This document shows, in pieces, positions 8,911 to 17,920 of a stretch of DNA of 64,000 nt. A program made the translations under genes and the position numbers. The DNA lies in NCBI GenBank assembly GCA_032127265.1, contig JAQAZP010000279.1, forward strand, positions 7,534-71,533. The letters are read 5' to 3'. How positions within the stretch are numbered: position 1 is the stretch's first letter; every line of letters starts with the position of its first letter. Source of the stretch: JAQAZP01 sp032127265. GTDB taxonomy: Bacteria; Acidobacteriota; JAQAZP01. The notes below the pieces were generated by a model that worked only from the letters and a program-made list of their open reading frames with translations, was not told the origin of the DNA and ran no database searches.

Positions 8911-8932
8911 TTTCGGGAGGCAAACCGAAATA
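8911..8932. repeat. short inverted repeat between sigma gene and hydrolase gene
   Basis: ATTTCGG (8911-8917), 8-base spacer, CCGAAAT (8926-8932). It lies in the only intergenic space upstream of both the sigma operon (minus) and the hydrolase gene (plus). Candidate regulator-binding site; no regulator assigned. Confidence 0.4.
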
Positions 8933-9021
8933 ATTTCCAGTTGTAGCAGAAAGCCCTGCGGGGGCGCAATCGGGAGTGGCGACTTGCATCGAAACACGGC
9001 TCTTTGTTACCGTCCTCAACC

Positions 9022-9816
9022 ATGAAACAGACTATCGAATCGGGGATGTTCGTCAGGGAACTGGGGCCGGCCAGGGCCAACCTGACTCTGCTCTGGGTGC
9101 ACGGTCTGGGGGAATCGGGGCTCTGCTTCGAGCGGATCGCCGCACACCCCGGGCTACGCGCCTGCCGCCAGCTGATCCCCGACCTCCCGGGATATGGCCG
9201 CAGCGCCTGGCCCGCTGAGCCCCTGCCGCTGGCCGGCCAGGCTGATCTGCTGGCCGGCTGGCTGACATCCCGTGGCGAGGGCCCGGTGGTGCTGGTGGGC
9301 CACTCCATGGGTGGAGTGATGGGCACTCTGTTCTGCGAGCGGCGCCCCGGGGCGGTGCGGGCTTTCGTCAACGTGGAAGGAAATCTCAGCCCCGGGGACT
9401 GCGTGTTCAGCGGCCAGGCGGTGCGAATGGATCGGGATCGCTTCGTTGACGGCGGATTTTCGAAGATGTGCGAACTGATCTGCGCCCAGGGGGCCGGGCT
9501 ACCGGCCCACCGCGGCTACTATGCCAGCCTGCGGCTCTGCGACCCGCGGCTCTTTCACCTGAACAGCCGCGAACTGGTGGAGATTTCGGCCACGGAAGGC
9601 ATGGCCCGGCGGCTGGCCGACCTGTCCCTCCCGGCGTGGTACGTGGCCGGCGCACCAGACGGGGTCTGCCCCCGTTCGCACCAGCTGCTGGAGCAGGCCG
9701 GGATCAGCCCGGTCATCCTTGAACTTTCCGGCCACTGGCCCTTCATCGACCAGCGCGACGGTTTTGCCGCCGAGCTGGCCGGTGTTCTCAACCAGCTCGC
9801 GGATACAGATCACTGA
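9022..9816 (+). CDS. alpha/beta-fold hydrolase
   Basis: 264 residues. The oxyanion segment is LLWVHGLGESG and the nucleophile elbow is GHSMGG (Ser). The predicted acid lies in AGAPDG and the catalytic His in LSGHWPF near the C-terminus. The family covers esterases, lipases and acyl-transfer enzymes; no substrate can be assigned. ATG 9022 was chosen over an in-frame TTG at 9004 because the fold starts right after it. The Shine-Dalgarno is weak. It diverges from the sigma operon across ~146 bases. Confidence 0.85.
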   Translation: MKQTIESGMFVRELGPARANLTLLWVHGLGESGLCFERIAAHPGLRACRQLIPDLPGYGRSAWPAEPLPLAGQADLLAGWLTSRGEGPVVLVGHSMGGVMGTLFCERRPGAVRAFVNVEGNLSPGDCVFSGQAVRMDRDRFVDGGFSKMCELICAQGAGLPAHRGYYASLRLCDPRLFHLNSRELVEISATEGMARRLADLSLPAWYVAGAPDGVCPRSHQLLEQAGISPVILELSGHWPFIDQRDGFAAELAGVLNQLADTDH

Positions 9817-9935
9817 TGCAATCCATCCCGCGTTCCCGAGTCCCCATGTGCTACTATGAAGGCGTGTTCCGCGCCCTTCAGGGCGGTGTGGTTTCTCCGT
9901 CCGGGCCGGGACCTCTTTCTCGTGCGGGTGCAGAT

Positions 9936-11570
9936 ATGAACCGTTTTCTTTGCCCGGTTGTTGTGCTGTTGGTCTTTGGCTTTCTTATGTTCACACCATT
10001 CGATAGCGCCTCGGCCAGCAACTGGCCATATCCGCGCCATGACGCCACCAACCAGGCGGCGGCCACGATCCCCGCCAACTTCGGCAGTGCCCCGTCGCTC
10101 AGCTGGTCCTTCGAACTCCAGAACCCCGACGGCGGGGCCTACCCGGTGGCCGCCGACGTGGAACGTGACGGCCGGATGGAGCTGATCGTCGGCGATGCCA
10201 CCGGCATCATTTACTGTCTGGACGCGGCGCTGGGCACCCTCCGCTGGAGCCGGCAGCTGCCGGCCTTTTTCAAGTGGGGCTCCCCGGTTCTGGTGGACCT
10301 GGACGGTGACGGCGACCGGGATATCGTGGTGGGCGCCCGGGACCTCATCGCCCTTGACGGCCCCACCGGCAACACGTTGTGGACGGCGCTTTCCGGGGTG
10401 GACATCCTCGGTATGTCGGCCGCCGACCTCACTGGCGACGGCACCATTGAAATCTTCTGCACCGATTACCTCAACCCGCGCAACGGCTACCTGGTGCGCG
10501 GCGAGGACGGTGCGGTCCTCTGGAGCGTGGTGACCAGCGGTTCGAACTACAACATTCCCGCCTTCGCCGATCTCGACGGGGACGGAAAGCAGGAGATCCT
10601 GTTTACCCGGCACGACAGCGGAGCCACCGAGCGGGTGGTCTGTCTGCAGGCTTCGGACGGCCGGGAGTTGTGGAGCTATCAGTGCGGGCCTTCGGCCACC
10701 CAACAAACGTCGGCCCCGCCCCAGCTGGGCTACATCGCCGATTTCGGGTACCAGTCGGTGGTGGTGGCTGACTTCGACGGGGATGGACAACTGGAAGTTT
10801 CGGCCGGTACCGACCTCAACCACTACCTTTTCGAGGCCGACGGCACCCTGGTCACCAAGGTGCCCCAGGGTATCCTGGGCACCGGTTTCACCCGGCGGCG
10901 CGAATCAAACGGCGAATACACCTTCCGTGACCACCACTACCAGATCTACGATCAGGCGGCAGGTGACCTGGACGGCAACGGCACCGTGGACATGGCCTAC
11001 GGCCTGGTCTCCGACTACATTACCGACTACGACGTGGCCACCGGTAGCATCGAGGTGGAGTTCCTGGCCTACCGCAATGACGCCCGGGCCATTCGCGCCG
11101 ACGGGTCCCTCCTCTGGAACTACCACTCCTCGGCCGACGGGGCCGGGGTCGGGCGCTGTCGTGACCCGATCATTGCCGATCTCGACAGTTCGGGTGTCCT
11201 TGACGTGATTTACGGGTCAGAGGATGGCCACCTCTATGCCGTGGACGGGAAGTCCGGGCAGCTGCTCTGGCGCCTCCACATCGGCGATTTCGGGTTGAGC
11301 CGGGGCAAGATCCTGGTGGACACCGACGGCGACGGATTCGGCGAGCTGATCGTGGTGGCCGGCCGCCGGGTGATCAAATATGGCGGTCCGCTGGTGGGGG
11401 ACGTGGACGACTCCGGCCGGGTGGACGGCGTGGACCTGCAGAGGCTCTCTTGGAGTTTTGGCAGCCAGTCGGACGAAGTGCGCTACCTGGAGAACGCCGA
11501 CCTGGACCGCAACGGCACGGTTGACGGAGGGGATCTGGTTATCCTGGCCGGAAACTTCGGCAACCCTTGA
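9936..11570 (+). CDS. secreted FG-GAP/PQQ-like beta-propeller protein with C-terminal dockerin
   Basis: 544 residues. ATG 9936 starts a signal peptide (MNRFLCPVVVLLVFGFLMF, cleavage near SASA-SN). The frame stays open further upstream, but without signal features. The body has repeated calcium-binding blade motifs (DLDGDGDRD, DLTGDGTIE, DLDGDGKQE, DFDGDGQLE, DLDGNGTVD, DTDGDGFGE). The last ~57 residues form a dockerin type I module with two loops, DVDDSGRVDGVDL and DLDRNGTVDGGDL. Dockerins bind cohesins in cellulosome-like complexes, but in many environmental bacteria they occur without known cohesins. No cohesin gene is seen here. Function beyond surface or secreted binding is unknown. Confidence 0.85.
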   Translation: MNRFLCPVVVLLVFGFLMFTPFDSASASNWPYPRHDATNQAAATIPANFGSAPSLSWSFELQNPDGGAYPVAADVERDGRMELIVGDATGIIYCLDAALGTLRWSRQLPAFFKWGSPVLVDLDGDGDRDIVVGARDLIALDGPTGNTLWTALSGVDILGMSAADLTGDGTIEIFCTDYLNPRNGYLVRGEDGAVLWSVVTSGSNYNIPAFADLDGDGKQEILFTRHDSGATERVVCLQASDGRELWSYQCGPSATQQTSAPPQLGYIADFGYQSVVVADFDGDGQLEVSAGTDLNHYLFEADGTLVTKVPQGILGTGFTRRRESNGEYTFRDHHYQIYDQAAGDLDGNGTVDMAYGLVSDYITDYDVATGSIEVEFLAYRNDARAIRADGSLLWNYHSSADGAGVGRCRDPIIADLDSSGVLDVIYGSEDGHLYAVDGKSGQLLWRLHIGDFGLSRGKILVDTDGDGFGELIVVAGRRVIKYGGPLVGDVDDSGRVDGVDLQRLSWSFGSQSDEVRYLENADLDRNGTVDGGDLVILAGNFGNP

Positions 11571-11941
11571 GACCTTGTCTTCACGCCGATGGCGGTTTTC
11601 CGAACCGCTTCAAAACGCTCACACAGCAGAAGAACCAGGCTCCGCTTCATCAACAGTATAAACCGTGCCGCGCAGTGCAAAAGAGGTTTCACTGCAGTTT
11701 CAGACAAGAGTGATCATGAGATTCAACGCTAAATCGTTGATTTCAAATACGATAAAATTTTCAGAGTAATGGTTGACAAATTTCATAGACTGTATTACAT
11801 TTGTACCATTCCCGCTGAATTCTCAGGGGGGCAGTTTTTCCAGACTGTTGGATACCATAGCCAAGGGTTGGCTGAAGAGATCCGCAACCCAGTCTTCCGG
11901 CCGGATGCAGGTGGCGGTTTTGCGGAGTTGGAGGAAAAGAG
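11571..11941 (+). other. AT-richer intergenic region
   Basis: 371 bases with no supported gene. They contain the promoter at 11773-11801 and a leader of about 130 bases before ATG 11942. Nothing else was recognised. Confidence 0.5.
11773..11801 (+). promoter_or_regulatory. sigma70-type promoter for the small secreted protein
   Basis: TTGACA (11773-11778), 17-bp spacer, TACATT (11796-11801). Confidence 0.6.
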
Positions 11942-12343
11942 ATGAAAATGAACAAGTTGAAGATTGTGTTTATGATGTGCGTGGTGGCGGTTCTCGCCGT
12001 GTCATTTGCCTCGGCGGGCGCCCGGAACCAGATTATCGCTGAAGTACCGCACGATTTTGTGATCGGTGACACACCGATGCCGGCGGGCAAATACACCTTC
12101 GAACGGGGGGGTTCCTATCCGCCGATGATCACCTGCCGCAATGCCAAGGGCGAAGGCTCCTCGATCATGCACGTGATCACCACCCTGGCCCGGGACGGGA
12201 TGGGGGAATCGGATGCCAAACTGGTCTTTGACAAGTCCGAAGGCAAGGTAGAGCTGTCGGAAGTCTGGTTTGCCGGCCAGGACGGATACCTGGTCTGCGG
12301 CACCGTGGCGGCGCACACCCATGACGTGTTGAGCGCCAAGTAA
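11942..12343 (+). CDS. small secreted protein of unknown function
   Basis: 133 residues. The signal peptide (MKMNKLKIVFMMCVVAVLA, cleavage near ASAGA) is preceded by AGGA. The mature part holds VPHDFVIGDTPMPAGKYTF, a pattern I associate with small exported beta-rich proteins of Acidobacteria ('...LPAGxYxV'). The function of these is unknown. It has its own promoter (11773) and an intrinsic terminator (12368), so it is a monocistronic transcript, possibly well expressed. Confidence 0.75.
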   Translation: MKMNKLKIVFMMCVVAVLAVSFASAGARNQIIAEVPHDFVIGDTPMPAGKYTFERGGSYPPMITCRNAKGEGSSIMHVITTLARDGMGESDAKLVFDKSEGKVELSEVWFAGQDGYLVCGTVAAHTHDVLSAK

Positions 12344-12367
12344 ACGGCTCGAAGTAAGATTACACTG

Positions 12368-12409
12368 ACCGGGCGGAGGCCTCTGGGTGAGGTCCGCCCG
12401 GTTTTTTTT
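12368..12409 (+). terminator. intrinsic terminator
   Basis: Perfect 10-bp stem ACCGGGCGGA (12368-12377) / TCCGCCCGGT (12393-12402), 15-base loop, then a run of eight T on the plus strand. It ends the small secreted gene transcript. Confidence 0.9.
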
Positions 12410-12417
12410 GGCCGCTA

Positions 12418-12906
12418 CTACTTTTCTTTCCCTGCCGGATCTTTTTTCTTTGCCGGGGGGGCAGCTGGAGCCGCCGGCTCAGCCGGTGCTGCCGGTGCCT
12501 TTTCCTTGCCGCTCTTCAGCTTCTTCTTATCCGAAGCGGGAGCCGGGGCCGCCTTGGCGTCATCCGCCGCCTTTTTCGCTGCCCCGCCGGCCGCCATCTT
12601 CGCACCCTTCGGCTTCACCGCAGCTGTCCCGGCGGGATTCACTTTCTTCTTGTTTCCGCCGGCAGCGTTTAACTTGGCCGGTGCCGCTTTGACCGGAACA
12701 GCAGTGGCCGGTGCGGCGCCCTTCAGTGCTTTTTTCTCATCGGTTTTCTGTGCCGCTGCCGCTTTCTCCTTGATGGCGTCATCAGCCTTTTTACCCGCCG
12801 TCTCCTCTGCTTTCTTCTTTTCCGCCGGGTCGTCAGCCGACTGGGCCATGGCCAGCCCGCCGGCCAGCATCAGCACGATAAACAGCATCATCATTTTTTT
12901 CATCAT
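12418..12906 (-). CDS. exported Lys/Ala/Pro-rich low-complexity protein
   Basis: 162 residues. The start was taken at 12906 (Met-Met-Lys-Lys-Met-Met-Met) with AAGGGA upstream. It has a clear signal peptide ending LAMAQ-SADD. The rest is almost wholly Lys, Ala, Pro, Glu and Gly (for example EKKKAEETAGKKADD and APAEPAAPAAPPAKKKD), so it should be disordered and highly basic. Possible roles are binding nucleic acid or acidic polymers in the periplasm or cell wall, but nothing in the sequence decides. Convergent with the small secreted gene. Confidence 0.65.
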   Translation of the reverse strand: MMKKMMMLFIVLMLAGGLAMAQSADDPAEKKKAEETAGKKADDAIKEKAAAAQKTDEKKALKGAAPATAVPVKAAPAKLNAAGGNKKKVNPAGTAAVKPKGAKMAAGGAAKKAADDAKAAPAPASDKKKLKSGKEKAPAAPAEPAAPAAPPAKKKDPAGKEK

Positions 12907-13020
12907 CGTCGTTCCCTTTCCATGGTTCATCCCTGGGTGATTCGATAAGGATGGCACGAATGCCCTACCAACGAATGATAGCGCGATCGGACCATCGACA
13001 GCGGATAATTGATCAGTGGA

Positions 13021-14604
13021 TCACCTCCGAGCAAAAAAAGCGGCATGGTTCGATGTGAATGTGGGCGGATCATGGTGGAGGATCCGCCGGATTTCATGGT
13101 GCTTGCGAAAAGTGCCGTCAAGAAAGCGCCGGACGTCCGGACGATTCCAGCCCCCGGGGTGGGTGAAATCGCGGTAGAGCGCCAGGTCGCCCGGGTAGAA
13201 TTCTCCCACGGCAAGCCCTTCCGCCTCCGGACTGCCCAGCGGCAGGTTGAAGATGGCCAGGTTGAGAAAGGAGATGGCCTTCCGGTTCTGCAGGACGAAG
13301 CGCCAGGTTTCCTCCGCTTCGGCCCGGCTCTCGGCCGGCGTGCCGAAGAGCAGATAGAGGTAGACGGAGATGCCCGCTTGACGGAGGTTTTCCATTACCC
13401 TCGATACCTTGTGGAGAACAATCCCCTTGCCCAGGGCATCCAGTACCTGCTGCGATCCCGACTCGAGCCCCAGCTTGAGCATCAGACAACCGGATTCCGC
13501 CAGCCGGGAGCAGAATTCGGGATCGTCCAGCGGATCGCCGATCCTGGCAAAGCCGTACCACGGGGCGCCCGGAGGGTGGTCGGCCAGCTGCCGGAGAATG
13601 ACCGGCGGCACGGCGTTGTCCAGCAAGTGGATCAGCGAGGGATCGGTCTCTTTAACCAGGGTGCGCAGCTGCTCCCTCACCGTGCGGCGGGGCAGCGGCT
13701 CGTACCGCCGCTCTTCGGACCGTTCGGGGCAGAATGTGCAGCGGTTCCACCAGCAGCCGTCGGACGTGCTGAAGGGGAGGATGAAACCCGGGCTCAGGTA
13801 TTCCTTGTCTTTGAACCCGAGGTAGTCGGGAGGCGTGTGCCCGTCTCTCACGTCGAGACCGGCCGCAGCCAGAACAGCCGCTTCGCCCTGCCCGTCCACC
13901 AGCTGATCAACCAGCCCCTCGAAGCGGTCGGTCCATCCGGGACGCCTCAGCCAGGAGGTGACCAGTCCTCCGCCGAGAATGATTCTCAGCCCGGAAACCT
14001 CCCGCTTCAGCAGGCCGATCATGGCAAAAGCGGAGAGGGCCTGGGATAGGTAGTTTATTGAAATTCCCACCACCGGCGGCTGATATTCATTCACCTGCGG
14101 CAGAAGCTGTTCGATGAAGTAGCCGTGGAAGGGATTGCGCTCCGGTTCCCTGGCCGCGGTAAGGAGATCGGCGGAGCGCACGGGTGAGAGCCTCGTATCC
14201 GAGTAATTGGCCAGCCCGGCACGGATCCCATCACTTTTGCCGGCCAGGGACAGCAGCCGTTCGAGATCGGACACGGCCCGGCCGTAGCGATCGTGGTTTT
14301 CGTATGTGCCGGGGGTTCTCAGGGCCGTGAGGTGCCGGTCGCGGTGTCCCAGGGCGCGACGGGACCAGGTGTCGTCCGCGGGTGCCGCTTTCTCCAGTAA
14401 CCAGAGCAGTCCCTCCAGGTTGGCGTCGATCACCCGGCAGGGGGCGCCGTGGGCCCGCAGTGCTCCGGCCAGCCGGGCGATGCCGGCCGGCGGTTCGGAG
14501 GGTTTGGCCACTGGTGGATGAACCAGCAGGATCAGATGGTCAGTGGATGCGGAAATCTGTAAACTCCTTGTCCTGCGGCAGGTCCTCCAGTTCCACACTG
14601 TCAA
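13021..14604 (-). CDS. radical SAM protein with N-terminal B12-binding-like domain and CX4CX2C cluster
   Basis: Up to 527 residues. Residues ~20-250 resemble the cobalamin-binding-like domain seen in B12-dependent radical SAM enzymes (LILLVHPPVAKPSEPPAG, VVGISINYLSQAL, RIILGGGL). The radical SAM core follows: DGCWWNRCTFCP, then GLESGSQQVLDALGKG and VYLYLLFGTP. The cluster cysteines are spaced C-x4-C-x2-C rather than C-x3-C-x2-C. The start is uncertain. TTG 14604 and GTG 14598 lie inside the acylphosphatase gene without a ribosome site; an ATT at 14556 has AGGAG seven bases ahead, and family-like sequence begins just after it. Substrate unknown. It is in the same direction as, and overlaps, the acylphosphatase gene. 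Confidence 0.75.
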   Translation of the reverse strand: MTVWNWRTCRRTRSLQISASTDHLILLVHPPVAKPSEPPAGIARLAGALRAHGAPCRVIDANLEGLLWLLEKAAPADDTWSRRALGHRDRHLTALRTPGTYENHDRYGRAVSDLERLLSLAGKSDGIRAGLANYSDTRLSPVRSADLLTAAREPERNPFHGYFIEQLLPQVNEYQPPVVGISINYLSQALSAFAMIGLLKREVSGLRIILGGGLVTSWLRRPGWTDRFEGLVDQLVDGQGEAAVLAAAGLDVRDGHTPPDYLGFKDKEYLSPGFILPFSTSDGCWWNRCTFCPERSEERRYEPLPRRTVREQLRTLVKETDPSLIHLLDNAVPPVILRQLADHPPGAPWYGFARIGDPLDDPEFCSRLAESGCLMLKLGLESGSQQVLDALGKGIVLHKVSRVMENLRQAGISVYLYLLFGTPAESRAEAEETWRFVLQNRKAISFLNLAIFNLPLGSPEAEGLAVGEFYPGDLALYRDFTHPGGWNRPDVRRFLDGTFRKHHEIRRILHHDPPTFTSNHAAFFARR

Positions 14605-14809
14605 CCGCGGCCATTGGCGGCCCGTTCCTGGCCCAGCGGAGGAGTTGGTTCACGCCCGCGTCTTCCCCTTCGGCCACCAGCTCCACCCGGCCGTCCACCA
14701 GGTTGCGCACCGTTCCGCGAACCCCGTATTCCAGGGCTTTCTCCAGTGTGGAGGCCCGGAACCAGACACCCTGTACCCTTCCCGAGATGATCGCCCTGAC
14801 TCTTTTCAT
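14540..14809 (-). CDS. acyP: acylphosphatase
   Basis: 89 residues from ATG 14809, beginning MKRVRAIISGRVQGVWFR. The acylphosphatase signature is present: the phosphate-binding loop GRVQGVWFR with catalytic Arg18, and Asn36 in GTVRNLVDGRVE. Length is normal for the family, which hydrolyses acyl phosphates such as carbamoyl or acetyl phosphate in the cytoplasm. It overlaps the downstream radical SAM gene. Confidence 0.9.
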   Translation of the reverse strand: MKRVRAIISGRVQGVWFRASTLEKALEYGVRGTVRNLVDGRVELVAEGEDAGVNQLLRWARNGPPMAAVDSVELEDLPQDKEFTDFRIH

Positions 14810-14841
14810 CGCTTCAATCCGGTGACGGTGTTCGAAATGCC

Positions 14842-15483
14842 CTATTTCTCCGGTAACAGGGTCAGCAGCAGATGCCACGGCCCCTCGCTGCCCATGGCCC
14901 CCTGGTCGATACCCAGACTTTCGGCCAGCACCCGCCCTTCTTCGGGGCGAAAGAAATCCGCCACCACCACCTGCGTGCCGGCTTTCAAGCCCTTGATCTT
15001 CTCCATCTCGTGGCTCAGGATCAGCGGCGGATCCCCTTCATTGTGCTTCCCCGTCAGCGGGTCAATAAAACTCAGGTTGTACTCCAACCCGACGAAAACC
15101 AGGTCGTCGACCTCCTGCAGCACCCGCAGTTCAATCTGCAGACCGAGGTTCTGGTAGCTGTAGCTGATCCGCGGGATTGCCTGGCCCGTGGCATCCATCG
15201 CCTCGGCGGGGTTGAAGGTGGTGGTGGGGATCGGTGCCTTGGAGCCGCAGTGGAAGTGGATCTTCTCCCGCTCGATGCAGCTGAGCTCGATGGTGCGCAC
15301 TGTGCGGCCAGGCCCTGCCCCACCTGGGGCGGCCACCGCCAGTTGAAAAGCGTATTCCTTGATCGTGCGTCCGCGGGGGGACGGGTTCCGTCCTTCCTGG
15401 GCCGCCGACGGCAAAACCACTGCCGCGGCCAGCAGCAGGGCCAGTCCCATGACGGCAATACAGTTGATCCACCTGATGCGCAT
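14842..15483 (-). CDS. secreted protein of unknown function
   Basis: 213 residues. ATG 15483 is preceded by GGAGGA at four bases. The signal peptide (MRIRWINCIAVMGLALLLAA, cleavage near SAAQE) is clear. The mature part is beta-rich (RTVRTIELSCIEREK, LGLQIELRVLQEVDD, TQVVVADFF, WHLLLTLLP). The pattern recalls periplasmic domains whose last strand contributes to sheets, as in secretin-related proteins, but I cannot assign a family. It lies between the methyltransferase and acylphosphatase genes on the same strand. Confidence 0.6.
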   Translation of the reverse strand: MRIRWINCIAVMGLALLLAAAVVLPSAAQEGRNPSPRGRTIKEYAFQLAVAAPGGAGPGRTVRTIELSCIEREKIHFHCGSKAPIPTTTFNPAEAMDATGQAIPRISYSYQNLGLQIELRVLQEVDDLVFVGLEYNLSFIDPLTGKHNEGDPPLILSHEMEKIKGLKAGTQVVVADFFRPEEGRVLAESLGIDQGAMGSEGPWHLLLTLLPEK

Positions 15484-15550
15484 TGATTCCTCCATTGTGA
15501 ACGCGGGTCGTCTTGCTGAATACCGCTTACGGAACGAGGGCCCGTGGCGT

Positions 15551-16351
15551 CTACGGCCGCCGGCAGCGGAAATACCAGCCACAGGCGGCGAAGCGGGGCA
15601 GTTTGTCGGCCAGGGCCATGTCCAGTGATTCCAGCGGCCAGAGCAGCCCGGACCAGCGGCGGCAGAGCGAGAAGGGGAAGACCGGTGCGAGAACGCATGA
15701 ACGTCCTTCCGGGGGCAGCACTTCCAGCCCGTTCTCTTCCAGCAGCCGCACGATGGAGCGAAAGGTGAACTGCTGAATGTGCCGCTCCCCTTTGGGATAC
15801 GGCGCCGGTACGGGAAGCCGGTGGCGCAGCACCGGTAAGCGGCCCACGGCCAATCGCAGGCGACGCAGCAGCGCCGGCGCCAGCCGCAGCGGATTCCAAC
15901 GGTAGGCCAGCAGTTCCCAGGGACCGTAGCCGTTGGGAACCGTGATAACCGCAAGGCCTCCCGGTTCGGTGAGGGCGACGATCCTTTGCACCATTTCCGC
16001 CGGCTGCTCCAGGTGCTCCAGCACCTCGGAGCAGATCACCACCGGAAAACGCACTTCCGGCTTCCAGCCCTCCATATCCCGGTTGACGAATTCAGCGTGC
16101 TCATAGGGGTTTCGTTCCCGGGCCGCCTCGGCCTTGGCCCGGTCGATCTCCACCCCGAGCACCGGGAACCCGGCCTCGGCCAGGGAGAGCGAGACATTGC
16201 CTGTGTTGCAGCCGATTTCCAGCACCCTCACCGTTTCGGGAGATCGTCTGTGCCGTCCTGCTTCAAGCAGGGCCGCCCCGACGATGAAATCCATCTTCTT
16301 CAGGTAGGTCAGGTTGCGGATCGTGCTGTGAGGGTAGCGGCGGCGGTCCAT
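15551..16351 (-). CDS. class I SAM-dependent methyltransferase
   Basis: 266 residues. Motif I VLEIGCNTGNVSLSL, the acidic post-I strand VLGVEIDRAKAEAA, and the motif-IV region VVICSEVLEHLEQP mark a Methyltransf_11/23-type fold. The remaining ~110 residues are Arg/Leu/Pro-rich and probably bind substrate or membrane. Target unknown; relatives act on lipids, quinones or sugars. Confidence 0.85.
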   Translation of the reverse strand: MDRRRYPHSTIRNLTYLKKMDFIVGAALLEAGRHRRSPETVRVLEIGCNTGNVSLSLAEAGFPVLGVEIDRAKAEAARERNPYEHAEFVNRDMEGWKPEVRFPVVICSEVLEHLEQPAEMVQRIVALTEPGGLAVITVPNGYGPWELLAYRWNPLRLAPALLRRLRLAVGRLPVLRHRLPVPAPYPKGERHIQQFTFRSIVRLLEENGLEVLPPEGRSCVLAPVFPFSLCRRWSGLLWPLESLDMALADKLPRFAACGWYFRCRRP

Positions 16352-16388
16352 GGTTCTCCATCCCGGGTACCCCGTTTCGGGGCTCTTA

Positions 16389-16409
16389 CCGCGGGAACCC
16401 TTCCCGCGG
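16389..16409. other. 9-bp hairpin
   Basis: CCGCGGGAA / TTCCCGCGG with a 3-base loop, between the DUF2752 gene and the methyltransferase gene. There is no T-run, so it could pause rather than terminate transcription or stabilise RNA. Confidence 0.35.
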
Positions 16410-16519
16410 GAGGATCAATGGTAACCGGGCGGAGGAGCACGGTATCCACCCTTCATACCAGGCATCGACGGGTAAATAGCCCTGGTCCTGAGGCGAAAAA
16501 GCCGCGGCCCGGCCAGGGG

Positions 16520-16942
16520 TCAGACCCCGTGACAGAAAAGATAGACCCAGTTTATCAGAAAGACCGCGGGCAGGCCCAGCCGCAGGGTCCAGCGGGCTGC
16601 GTGGTTCTCCAGGCGGACCCGGGGCCGCGGCAGCCGGAACACCACCAGTGCCAAGGCATAGAGCAGGTAGGCCACGGTGAGGATGCAGAGCACCGCCCCC
16701 AGGGGGTTGAGGCTGAAGGCCTCGGCGAACTCCAGGCGCACCACGTGGCGGAAGCTGCGGGTCATCCCGCAGGTCAGGCAGGGGATGCCGGTGAGGGAGT
16801 GGAAGGGGCACTTGTACCAGTCGGTGAGCCCCGGCGGCACCAGCCGGGCCACCGCGAGGACGAACAGCCCCACGCCGCCCCAGATCAGTTCGTGGTCCAT
16901 GCCCGGCTCATCCGAGCCGGGCCGCCAGTAATAAAGTCGCAC
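16520..16942 (-). CDS. DUF2752 membrane protein
   Basis: 140 residues from GTG 16942 (GAGG upstream); the frame is open to 17011, but that part overlaps the YIP1 gene. The DUF2752 signature is clear: CPFHSLTGIPCLTCGMTRSFRHV, i.e. paired Cys in a short loop after the first helix. About four membrane helices are predicted. The function of DUF2752 proteins is unknown; the cysteine cluster suggests metal or redox binding. Placed 31 bases after the YIP1 gene. Confidence 0.8.
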   Translation of the reverse strand: MRLYYWRPGSDEPGMDHELIWGGVGLFVLAVARLVPPGLTDWYKCPFHSLTGIPCLTCGMTRSFRHVVRLEFAEAFSLNPLGAVLCILTVAYLLYALALVVFRLPRPRVRLENHAARWTLRLGLPAVFLINWVYLFCHGV

Positions 16943-16973
16943 GTGAGCCTCAGAAAAGGTTGCGGGGCCGATT

Positions 16974-17732
16974 TTACCTCTCGGCCAGGCCGGCCAGCAC
17001 GCCCGCGCCAATACCGAAGAACATGAGAACGGCGATACAGCCGCAGCAGAGCAGCAGCGGCAGCAGCACCGCGGCCAGCGCCCGGCCGGTGGTGGTTTCG
17101 TGCATCTCCCTCGAGCCGATCACCTCGGCCACGATGGCCCAGATGCCGCCGATCAGACCGCCGCAGAAAGGCAGCAGCTGGAAGAACGCGGTGGCGCCGG
17201 CGGCGTAGCAGACCACCCGCAAGGTGGCCTCGAAGCCGTTTCGCGCCCCGCCGGTGAGCAGCAGGCAAACGTGGAGGATTGCCGAGGAGATGAATGTGCC
17301 GATGAGCACGAAAACCGGCGAAAGAACGGCAATAAAGAGGATCAGGCCGGAGGAAAAGAGCAGTTCGTGCACGGCTTCGTTCTGGGACAGGATCCCCAGG
17401 CTCTGCAGCATGAAGTTCCAGAACAGGCCGCCGAGGACACCGACGGTGCCCAGCAGTACGGCAAAGAGGAGCGGCGATCCCAGATCGCCCGAGGTCTTCA
17501 TCCGCCGGAAGGTGGCGGAGGGCTCGAAGAGCACACCGCGGATCATCTCGAACATCGCCGGAAAATCGAGGAAGGAGGAACGGCGTTCCCAGGCGCAATC
17601 CCCCCGGGGGGTTTCCATCTGCCGGGCCGGGCCGTGACCGCTCCCGCCAAACCCGGGGACTTTTCCGCAGAAGGGGCACTGGCCCTGCCCGTCCATGGCA
17701 TTGAATTCGTTTCCGCACTGATCACAAGTCAC
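16974..17732 (-). CDS. YIP1-family membrane protein with N-terminal zinc ribbon
   Basis: 252 residues. A small zinc ribbon (CDQCGNEFNAMDGQGQCPFCG, Cys3/6/19/22) is followed by a linker with SFLDFPAMFEMIRGVLFEPSATFRRM and five hydrophobic helices, the usual bacterial YIP1 layout. Role unknown; proposed for the family are envelope or lipid-related functions. First gene of a minus-strand series that continues with the DUF2752 gene. Confidence 0.8.
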   Translation of the reverse strand: MTCDQCGNEFNAMDGQGQCPFCGKVPGFGGSGHGPARQMETPRGDCAWERRSSFLDFPAMFEMIRGVLFEPSATFRRMKTSGDLGSPLLFAVLLGTVGVLGGLFWNFMLQSLGILSQNEAVHELLFSSGLILFIAVLSPVFVLIGTFISSAILHVCLLLTGGARNGFEATLRVVCYAAGATAFFQLLPFCGGLIGGIWAIVAEVIGSREMHETTTGRALAAVLLPLLLCCGCIAVLMFFGIGAGVLAGLAER

Positions 17733-17920
17733 TGTTCAGCCCTCCTGAGTCCCGATTCACCCGTGCCGCCCTATTTTACATAATTATGCTGCCGGGGGTA
17801 GATAGCGCGTATTCATGCTGGAATGTCCTCTGTTGATGAAACCCAAACCTGCACCTTAGCGTAAAATAAAGGACTTCCCCGCCGCTTGCAGGGGAAAATC
17901 CAGGGAGAGGACTCAATAAA

